Positions 1 to 5,402 of a DNA stretch of 7,525 nt are shown here, one piece after another; the first letter of the stretch is position 1; every line of letters begins with the position of its first letter. Source of the stretch: Variovorax sp. (GTDB taxonomy: Bacteria > Pseudomonadota > Gammaproteobacteria > Burkholderiales > Burkholderiaceae_C). The position numbers were made by a program, and so were the translations under genes. The stretch spans positions 1 through 7,525 of the forward strand of contig JAQGLP010000133.1 in assembly GCA_028292835.1 (NCBI GenBank). Direction: 5' to 3'. The notes below the pieces were generated by a model, which did no database searches, was not told the DNA's origin, and saw only the letters and a program-made list of their open reading frames with translations.

Positions 1-192
1 GTGGCCCTGCGAGGGCCTCACCAAGCCGGAGATGATGTTGAGCATGGTGGTCTTGCCACAGCCCGAAGGCCCCAGCAAGGCATAGGCGCCCCCATCGCGA
101 AAGCTCATCTTCAACGGCAGCAGCGCATAGTCGCTGTCCTGCACCGGGTCAGGCCGGTAGGCGTGCGCGAGGTCGAGTTCGATGCGGGCCAT
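1..192 (-). CDS. glpT: Glycerol ABC transporter ATP-binding subunit GlpT, N-terminal 64 codons only
   Basis: This is the start of an ABC importer ATPase that runs off the left edge. The protein begins MARIELDLAHAYRP and shows a canonical Walker A motif, GPSGCGKT, at residues 41-48, followed by TMLNIISGLVRPSQG, typical of the MalK/UgpC-type sugar and polyol importer ATPases. The ATG at 192 is preceded by GGAGGA at 6 nt, and it lies 1 nt after the stop of the preceding ATPase gene, so the two are cotranscribed and probably translationally coupled. The name follows the Rhizobium glycerol transporter order glpD-glpS-glpT; it is not the E. coli glycerol-3-phosphate antiporter of the same name. Signature, Walker B and H-loop lie outside the window. 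The ATPase assignment is firm; glycerol as substrate is inferred from context. Confidence 0.85.
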   Translation of the reverse strand, partial: MARIELDLAHAYRPDPVQDSDYALLPLKMSFRDGGAYALLGPSGCGKTTMLNIISGLVRPSQGH

Positions 193-193
193 G

Positions 194-1267
194 TCAGGTC
201 CTCCGCTGCCGCACGGGCGCGAGCGCGAGCTGGCCCGCCGCATCGAAGACATAGGCCTGCGCGGCGCTGCAATAGAGCGTGACGGCCGCGTTCAGCTCGA
301 AGCGGTGCACGCCCGTCAGTTGCGCCACCAGTTCGCCGACCTGCGTCTGGACATGAACGAAGGTGTCGGAGCCGGAGATCTCGGCCAGCTCGACGTTGCC
401 GGGCAAGGCGAGATCGCCCTCGCCCGCGTTCACGTTCAAGACACTCGCGCGCAACCCCACGGTCACGGCGCCCGTGACGCCCTGCGGCAAGGCGAGCGCG
501 AGCAAGGGGCCGCTCCCCAGTTGCACGCCACCCGCCACCACGCGTCCTTCGAGCAGGTTCATCGGCGGGTCGCTGAAGGCCCGGGCCACCCGCAGCGATT
601 GCGGCGAATGGAACACCTCGGCGGTCGGGCCGTACTGCAGCAGCTCGCCGCCGTCCATGACGGCGGTGTAGCCCCCCAGCAGCAGCGCTTCGCCGGGCTC
701 GGTCGTGGCGTAGACGACGGTCGAGTCGCCGCCGGCGAACAGCTGTGCAAGCTCCTCGCGCAGGCCTTCGCGCAGCTTGTAGTCGAGGTTGACGAGCGGC
801 TCGTCGAGCAGGATCAGCGGCGCGTTCTTGGCCAGGGCGCGGGCCAGCGCCACGCGTTGCTGCTGGCCGCCCGAGAGTTCCTGCGGGAAGCGATCGAGAA
901 ACATGCCGATGTGCAGCTTGTCGGCCAGCTCCTTCACGCGCGCCTCGACGTTTTTCTCGCCGCGCAGCCTGAGCGGCGAGGCAATGTTGTCGGCGACCTT
1001 GAGCGACGGGTAATTGATGAACTGCTGGTAGACCATCGCCACGTTGCGTTCGCGCACAGGCACGCCAGTCACGTCCCGGCCGTCGACCCTGACCCTGCCG
1101 TCGGTCGGTGCGTCGAGCCCGGCCATCAGGCGCATCAGGCTCGTCTTGCCCGCCTGCGTGGCGCCCAGCAGCACCGTCACCGCGTTGCTGCGCGGCGCGA
1201 TGCTCTGCTCGTAGAGCCAGGTCAGCGCACCCACCTTCTTGGTGACGCGTTCGAGTGTCAGTTGCAT
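194..1267 (-). CDS. glpS: Glycerol ABC transporter ATP-binding subunit GlpS, lacks the H-loop histidine
   Basis: A 357-residue cytoplasmic ABC ATPase of the MalK/UgpC type that would power glycerol import with GlpT. In order it shows Walker A GATQAGKT (35-42), Q-loop around Gln81 (MVYQQF), signature LSGGQQQR (131-138), Walker B LILLDEP (151-157), D-loop LVNLD (158-162), and a C-terminal TOBE-like region from about 235 to the end. Where MalK-type proteins have YVTHD, this one has YATTE (186-190), so Thr189 replaces the switch histidine. From memory, YATTEP is a recurring feature of GlpS-like proteins, so it is probably a subfamily trait and not an error. The ATG at 1267 overlaps the end of glpD by 10 nt and has GGAG 5 nt upstream, which supports this start. 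Position directly after glpD gives the substrate prediction. Length is normal for the family. Confidence 0.9.
   Translation of the reverse strand: MQLTLERVTKKVGALTWLYEQSIAPRSNAVTVLLGATQAGKTSLMRLMAGLDAPTDGRVRVDGRDVTGVPVRERNVAMVYQQFINYPSLKVADNIASPLRLRGEKNVEARVKELADKLHIGMFLDRFPQELSGGQQQRVALARALAKNAPLILLDEPLVNLDYKLREGLREELAQLFAGGDSTVVYATTEPGEALLLGGYTAVMDGGELLQYGPTAEVFHSPQSLRVARAFSDPPMNLLEGRVVAGGVQLGSGPLLALALPQGVTGAVTVGLRASVLNVNAGEGDLALPGNVELAEISGSDTFVHVQTQVGELVAQLTGVHRFELNAAVTLYCSAAQAYVFDAAGQLALAPVRQRRT
199..204 (-). promoter_or_regulatory. Ribosome binding site of glpT
   Basis: GGAGGA on the minus strand, 6 nt upstream of the ATG at 192. It lies inside the last codons of glpS, which fits translational coupling of the two ATPase genes. 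Confidence 0.7.
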
Positions 1268-2928
1268 AAAGGCTCCGCCTCCCTGGCCTGCCGCGCGCGC
1301 ATCCACGCGGCGACGCGCTCGCGCTCGGCCGGCGTGCAGTGCAGCCCCAGCTTGGACCGGCGCCACAGCACGTCGTCGCCGTCCAGCGCCCATTCCTCGT
1401 CGCACAGGTAGCGCAGTTCGCGCTCGTGGAGGCCGGGCGCCACTTGGGCTCCCAGGTCGGCCATCGACGCGGCGTCGCCAAGCACGAGCGCGATGCGTGC
1501 GCCATAGGCCCGGGCCAGCCGGCGCGCCAGTGGCGCCGGAAGCCAGGCGTACCGGGACTGCACCGCCTCGACGAAACGCTCGAAATCGTCGTCGGGCCGC
1601 GCAGGGCCCGTCCGGGCACCCAGCCAGCCCGACAGGTCGCCGCCGGGCAGGAAGGCACCGTCGGTCCAGGCCGGCCGGGCCTCGCCGAGCATCCGGCCCA
1701 CCTCGTCGGCAGCGTCCTGCGCGAGCTTGCGGAAGGTGGTGATCTTGCCGCCCCACACCGACAGCAGCGGTGCCGCGCCCGTGTTGCTCTCCAGCAGGTA
1801 GTCGCGCGTCACGGCCGACGGATCGCCCGATGCGTCGTCGAGCAGGGGGCGCACGCCGGAGTAGGACCACACCACATCGGCGGGCGTGACCGGCGTCTCG
1901 AAATAGCGGCTGGCCTGGGTGCACAGGTACGCGATCTCCTCCCTGTCGATGCGCGCCGCGCCCGGGTCGTCGCCGTCCAGCTCGACATCGGTGGTGCCGA
2001 TCAGGGTGAACTTCTCCTGGTACGGAATGGCGAAGATGATCCGCTTGTCCGGGTTCTGGAAGATGTAGGCGTAATCGTGCTCGAACACGCGCGGCACCAC
2101 GATGTGGCTGCCCTTGACAAGCCGCAGGTGCCGGGTGGCGAGCGGCTCGTCGCCGGCCGCGCGCGCCGCCCCGCGCAGGAACGATTCGGCCCACGGACCG
2201 GCGGCGTTCACCAGGGCGCGGGCGCGCAACGTGCGTGCGCCGGCAGGGGTCTGCAGCGTCGCCGTCCAGCCGACAGCGTCGCGCTGCGCGGCGGTACAGC
2301 GCGTGCGGGTCAGCACCTCGGCGCCCCGGGCGCGCGCATCGAGCGCGTTGAGCACCACCAGGCGCGCATCGTCGACCCAGCCGTCGGAATACACGAAGCC
2401 GCGCTCGAACCGCGGCTTGAGCGGCGCGCCGGCGGCATGCCGCCGCAGGTCGATGCCGCGCGAGCCGGGCAGCACCTCGCGCCGGGCCAGGTGGTCGTAC
2501 ATGAACAGGCCGATGCGGATCATCCAGGCCGGGCGCATCCCCGGGTCGTGCGGCATCACGAAGCGCAGCGGCCACATGATGTGCGGGGCGCTCTTGAGCA
2601 GCACTTCGCGGTCCTGCAGCGCCTTGCGCACCAGCGAAAACTCGTAGTACTCGAGGTAGCGCAGCCCGCCGTGGATCAGTTTGGTCGAGGACGACGAGGT
2701 ATGCGAGGCCAGGTCGTCCTTCTCGCACAGCACCACACGGAATCCGCGCCCAGCCAGGTCGCGCGCGATGCCGCAGCCGTTGATGCCGCCGCCGACGACC
2801 AGCACATCGCAGTCGGTCGCAGGCACGGCAGCAAGGGATGGGGCGGCGTTCACCGGAAGTTCATTCAGGAAGGGAGGGCCAGGGACAGGCCTGTTTGCTT
2901 TCGTACCGGTCCATTGTTGTTCCTTCAT
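1258..2928 (-). CDS. glpD: Aerobic glycerol-3-phosphate dehydrogenase GlpD (FAD, quinone-linked)
   Basis: Oxidises sn-glycerol-3-phosphate to dihydroxyacetone phosphate at the inner face of the cytoplasmic membrane and passes electrons to quinone. In the 556-residue reading, the FAD-binding Rossmann motif VGGGINGCGIARDLAGRG lies at 45-62 and matches the family signature, with Glu69 ending the second strand. STKLIHGGLRYLE (81-93) follows, then SGVRPL (357-362) with the expected active-site arginine, GGKITTFRKLA (393-403), and the C-terminal cap ending in DDVLWRRSKLGL. The enzyme is complete. E. coli GlpD is about 500 residues and starts about 9 residues before the Rossmann motif; here the ATG at 2928 gives about 45 extra residues and has no Shine-Dalgarno sequence. 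An in-frame GTG at 2853 would leave about 20 and may be the true start. First gene of the leftward operon, divergent from glpR. Confidence 0.95.
   Translation of the reverse strand: MKEQQWTGTKANRPVPGPPFLNELPVNAAPSLAAVPATDCDVLVVGGGINGCGIARDLAGRGFRVVLCEKDDLASHTSSSSTKLIHGGLRYLEYYEFSLVRKALQDREVLLKSAPHIMWPLRFVMPHDPGMRPAWMIRIGLFMYDHLARREVLPGSRGIDLRRHAAGAPLKPRFERGFVYSDGWVDDARLVVLNALDARARGAEVLTRTRCTAAQRDAVGWTATLQTPAGARTLRARALVNAAGPWAESFLRGAARAAGDEPLATRHLRLVKGSHIVVPRVFEHDYAYIFQNPDKRIIFAIPYQEKFTLIGTTDVELDGDDPGAARIDREEIAYLCTQASRYFETPVTPADVVWSYSGVRPLLDDASGDPSAVTRDYLLESNTGAAPLLSVWGGKITTFRKLAQDAADEVGRMLGEARPAWTDGAFLPGGDLSGWLGARTGPARPDDDFERFVEAVQSRYAWLPAPLARRLARAYGARIALVLGDAASMADLGAQVAPGLHERELRYLCDEEWALDGDDVLWRRSKLGLHCTPAERERVAAWMRARQAREAEPLCN
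1273..1276 (-). promoter_or_regulatory. Ribosome binding site of glpS
   Basis: GGAG on the minus strand, 5 nt upstream of the ATG at 1267, with a second GGAGG a few bases further upstream. Both lie within the glpD coding end, which supports the start chosen for glpS and coupling to glpD translation. Confidence 0.6.
2861..2914 (-). CDS. Possible 17-codon leader ORF overlapping the glpD 5' end
   Basis: The minus strand carries AAGGA 6 nt upstream of an ATG at 2914, the best Shine-Dalgarno and start pair in the glpD leader. It is out of frame with glpD and encodes MDRYESKQACPWPSLPE followed by TGA at 2863-2861. That stop overlaps an ATG (ATGA), which opens a 4-codon ORF (MNFR) whose TGA at 2852-2850 overlaps an in-frame glpD GTG at 2853 (GTGA). 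The sequence is unambiguous; whether it is translated or couples ribosomes into glpD is inference, and chance is a fair alternative. Confidence 0.25.
   Translation of the reverse strand: MDRYESKQACPWPSLPE
2921..2925 (-). promoter_or_regulatory. Shine-Dalgarno-like AAGGA in the glpD leader
   Basis: AAGGA at 6 nt from the ATG at 2914. It lies inside the codons that follow the ATG at 2928, so it cannot serve that start. It favours initiation at 2914, which is in a different frame from glpD, and is therefore the reason the glpD start is uncertain. Confidence 0.4.
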
Positions 2929-3011
2929 GCGCGTTTTTGTTCGGTGTTTTCCATTAGCTCGGTTCGTTTCCTTTCGTTTTAAAGTGAAGCGCCCACGACC
3001 TGAGCTTCGCC
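2929..3011. promoter_or_regulatory. Divergent glpD / glpR-glpK promoter and operator region
   Basis: This is the only gap between the two divergent operons and is visibly AT-rich: 2931-2990 is about 58 % A+T, against about 30 % in the flanking genes. It should hold both promoters and the GlpR operator. No strong sigma-70 promoter stands out. TTTAAA at 2978-2983 is a possible -10 for glpR, and GCTAAT (minus strand, 2958-2953) a possible -10 for glpD; both lack a convincing -35 partner. TTCG-containing elements begin at 2940, 2963 and 2973. Since half of the gap is operator-like sequence, repressor binding would probably block both directions. Confidence 0.65.
2963..2979 (+). promoter_or_regulatory. 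Candidate GlpR operator: TTCGTTT direct repeats
   Basis: TTCGTTT occurs at 2963-2969 and again at 2973-2979, exactly 10 bp apart, about one helical turn, so both copies face the same side of the DNA. A looser copy, TTCGGTGTTTT, lies at 2940-2950. DeoR-family regulators commonly bind repeated TTTCGTTT-like or TTCG-containing sites, and E. coli GlpR half-sites contain TTCG. Assignment to the adjacent GlpR is inference from motif and position. Confidence 0.5.
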
Positions 3012-3803
3012 TTGAACTCCAATCCGCGTCAGCTTCATCTGCTCGACACCGTGCGCGCCCGTGGCACGCTCACGGTCGAGCATCTCGCTGAAATGCTCGG
3101 CGTCACGCTGCAAACGGTGCGCCGCGACGTGCAACGCCTGGCCGACCAGGGGCTACTGACGCGCTTTCATGGCGGCGTGAGCGTGCCGCGCTCGACGACC
3201 GAAAACATCGCGTACCACCAGCGCGAGACGCTCAACGCCGAGGGCAAGGCGCGCATCGCGCACGCCGTGGCCCGGCGGGTGCCCAACGACTGCTCGCTGA
3301 TCCTCAACATCGGCACCACCACCGAGGCCATCGCCCGGGCGCTGCTGCGCCACACCGGCCTGCGCGTGATCACCAACAACCTGAACGTGGCGACCCTGCT
3401 GTCGGGCAATGCGGGCTGCGAGGTGATCGTGGCGGGCGGGGCGGTGCGCGCGCGCGACCGCGCCATCGTCGGCGAGGCGGCGATCGACTTCATCCGCCAG
3501 TTCAAGGTGGACATCGCCATCATCGGCATCTCGGGCATCGAGGCCGACGGCAGCCTGCGCGACTTCGACCTGCGCGAGGTCAAGGTGGCGCAAACCATCA
3601 TCGCGCAGGCACGCGAGGTCTGGCTGGCGGCCGACGCGAGCAAGTTCAACCGGCCGGCCATGGTGCAGGTGGCCGAACTGGCCCAGATCGACCGCCTGTT
3701 CACCGACGCCGAGCCGCCGGCGCCCTTCCCCGAGCTGCTGGAGCGCGCCGAGGTGCGCTGCGAGGTGGCCCGTCACATCCCGGACAGGAAACCGCCGTCA
3801 TGA
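3012..3803 (+). CDS. glpR: Glycerol-3-phosphate regulon repressor GlpR (DeoR family)
   Basis: A 263-residue transcriptional repressor, close in length to E. coli GlpR (252) and alike along its whole length. The N-terminal winged helix-turn-helix spans about 5-58 and contains MLGVTLQTVRRDVQRLADQG and the FHGG turn; the recognition-helix stretch TVRRD resembles QTIRRD of E. coli. The DeoR effector domain follows, with NIGTTTEAIAR (99-109), TNNLNVATLL (121-130), AGGAVRARDRAIVGEAAIDF (141-160) and IGISGIEADGSL (171-182), all strongly GlpR-like. The ligand is expected to be glycerol-3-phosphate. The start is TTG at 3012; no ATG or GTG is available before the in-frame stop at 2985, CTG at 3000 is the only other option, and no Shine-Dalgarno is visible, so translation may be weak. 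It overlaps glpK by 4 nt and diverges from glpD. Confidence 0.93.
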   Translation: MNSNPRQLHLLDTVRARGTLTVEHLAEMLGVTLQTVRRDVQRLADQGLLTRFHGGVSVPRSTTENIAYHQRETLNAEGKARIAHAVARRVPNDCSLILNIGTTTEAIARALLRHTGLRVITNNLNVATLLSGNAGCEVIVAGGAVRARDRAIVGEAAIDFIRQFKVDIAIIGISGIEADGSLRDFDLREVKVAQTIIAQAREVWLAADASKFNRPAMVQVAELAQIDRLFTDAEPPAPFPELLERAEVRCEVARHIPDRKPPS

Positions 3804-5293
3804 CCTACCTGCTGGCCCTTGACCAGGGCACCTCCAGTTCGCGCGCCATCGTGTTCGACAGCGCGGGCCGCATCGTGGCGGCGGCGCAGCGCGAACTCAC
3901 GCAGATCTACCCGCGGCCCGGCTGGGTCGAGCACGACCCGATGGAAATCTGGGCCAGCCAGCTCGCCACCGGGCACGAGGTTCTGGCCAAGGCAAGGCTC
4001 AAGGCCGCGGACATCCGCGCCATCGGCATCACCAACCAGCGCGAGACCACCGTGCTGTGGAACCGCGCCACCGGCCGGCCGGTGCACCACGCCATCGTCT
4101 GGCAGGACCGGCGCGCCGAGCCGCTGTGCGCCCGGCTGCGCGAGGACGGCCTGGCCGGCCTCATCCGCGAAAAAACCGGCCTCGTGATCGACGCCTACTT
4201 CTCCGGCACCAAGCTGCGCTGGCTGCTCGACCATGTGCCCGGCGCCCGCGCCCAGGCCGAGCGTGGCGAACTGGCGTTCGGCACGGTCGACAGCTGGCTG
4301 ATCTGGCAACTCACGGGCGGCCGGGTGCACGCGACCGACGTGAGCAACGCCTCGCGCACCATGCTGTTCAACGTGCACGGCAATGCGTGGGACGCCGACC
4401 TGCTGAAAGCGCTGGACATCCCGGCGTCGCTGCTGCCCGAGGTCAGGCCGTCGAGCGCGCACTTCGCCGACACCGACGCCGCCTTGCTCGGCCACTCGCT
4501 GCCCATCGGCGGCGTGGCGGGCGACCAGCAAAGCGCGCTGTTCGGCCAGGCCTGCTTCGAGGCCGGCATGGCCAAGAACACCTACGGCACCGGCTGCTTC
4601 CTGCTGATGCACACCGGCGGCGCGTTCCAGCCCTCGCACAACGGCCTGCTCGTCACCAGCGCGGCACAGACCGACGCGACGCCGCAGTACGCCATGGAAG
4701 GCAGCGTCTTCGTGGGCGGCGCCGTGGTGCAGTGGCTGCGCGACGGCCTGAAGGCGATCCAGGGCAGCGCCCAGGTCCAGTCATTGGCCCAGAGCGTGCC
4801 CGACGCCGGCGGCGTCATGATGGTGCCGGCCTTCACCGGTCTCGGTGCCCCCTACTGGAACGCCGATGCGCGCGGCACCATCACCGGCCTGACGCGCGGC
4901 ACCACGGTGGCGCACATCGCGCGCGCCGCGCTGGAGAGCATCGCCTACCAGAGCGCCGCCCTGCTCCAGGCGATGAGCCGCGACGCGGTGGCCGCCGGTG
5001 GCGCCCCGGTGGCCGAGCTGCGCGTGGACGGCGGCGCCTGCGTCAACGACCTGCTGATGCAGTTCCAGGCCGACCTGCTGGGCATCCCCGTGGTGCGCCC
5101 GGAAGTGACGGAAACCACGGCGCTGGGCGCGGCTTACCTGGCGGGCCTGTCGAGCGGCGTCTACGGAGACCAGGCGCAGCTCTCGAAGCTGTGGCGCGTG
5201 GAGCGGCGCTTTTTGCCGACGATGGCGCGCACACAGGCCGAAGAGGCGATGGCGCGCTGGGAACATGCGGTGCGCCAGGCAGTGGCGATCTGA
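3800..5293 (+). CDS. glpK: Glycerol kinase GlpK, without enteric-type allosteric residues
   Basis: Phosphorylates glycerol with ATP to glycerol-3-phosphate in the cytoplasm. At 497 residues it matches the family (E. coli 502) and is complete. Visible motifs of the FGGY kinase fold are the phosphate loop LDQGTSSSRAIV (7-18), NQRETT (79-84) and DAYFSGTK (131-138) for glycerol binding, GTVDSWLIW (161-169), GVAGDQQSALFGQ (238-250) with catalytic Asp242, AKNTYGTGCFLL (258-269), FTGLGAPYW (345-353), and RVDGGACVNDLLMQFQADLLG (408-428). The loop before GDQQ reads DAALLGHSLPIGG (226-238), so the position of E. coli Arg236, which binds fructose-1,6-bisphosphate, is Ser233. The C-terminal part (472-497) does not resemble the E. 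coli IIA-Glc contact region. The ATG overlaps the glpR stop as ATGA, with AGGAA 9 nt upstream. Confidence 0.97.
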   Translation: MTYLLALDQGTSSSRAIVFDSAGRIVAAAQRELTQIYPRPGWVEHDPMEIWASQLATGHEVLAKARLKAADIRAIGITNQRETTVLWNRATGRPVHHAIVWQDRRAEPLCARLREDGLAGLIREKTGLVIDAYFSGTKLRWLLDHVPGARAQAERGELAFGTVDSWLIWQLTGGRVHATDVSNASRTMLFNVHGNAWDADLLKALDIPASLLPEVRPSSAHFADTDAALLGHSLPIGGVAGDQQSALFGQACFEAGMAKNTYGTGCFLLMHTGGAFQPSHNGLLVTSAAQTDATPQYAMEGSVFVGGAVVQWLRDGLKAIQGSAQVQSLAQSVPDAGGVMMVPAFTGLGAPYWNADARGTITGLTRGTTVAHIARAALESIAYQSAALLQAMSRDAVAAGGAPVAELRVDGGACVNDLLMQFQADLLGIPVVRPEVTETTALGAAYLAGLSSGVYGDQAQLSKLWRVERRFLPTMARTQAEEAMARWEHAVRQAVAI

Positions 5294-5402
5294 TGCCGCC
5301 GCCCGCGGGCCGGGCGCTCGCATCGCCTGGAGCGGCCAACCCGTCCGGCATGGTGCGGCGTTGCCTGAGGCTGCCCCAACCGGGCGAGGTGACGGGCCCG
5401 GC
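5294..5402. other. Convergent glpK/comEC intergenic gap, no clear terminator
   Basis: A GC-rich 109-bp gap between two converging genes. Candidate hairpins are CGCCC (5300-5304) with GGGCG (5312-5316), and CCGGGC (5380-5385) with GCCCGG (5396-5401, loop of 10). Neither is followed by a T-run on either strand, so an intrinsic terminator is not supported. No ORF of its own, promoter or repeat family is seen. Confidence 0.4.

Noticed and set aside
1258..1267. Possible frameshift between glpD and glpS
   Set aside because: Both proteins are full length with proper ends, and glpS has its own ATG and GGAG; the 10-nt overlap is ordinary operon packing.
194..2728. 844-codon minus-strand frame that would join a glpD shadow to glpS
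   Set aside because: Only the last 357 codons (from the ATG at 1267) encode an ABC ATPase; the earlier part is an arginine-rich out-of-frame reading of glpD, not a fusion protein.
1339..2982. Long plus-strand open frame (547 codons) opposite glpD and glpS
   Set aside because: It is an antisense shadow of a high-GC gene: residue composition is Arg/Gly/Ala/His/Gln-rich with no recognisable domain, while the opposite strand has full GlpD motifs.
5300..5316. GC hairpin after glpK as an intrinsic terminator
   Set aside because: The stem is only 5 bp and no T-run follows on either strand; similar short stems occur by chance throughout this GC-rich DNA.
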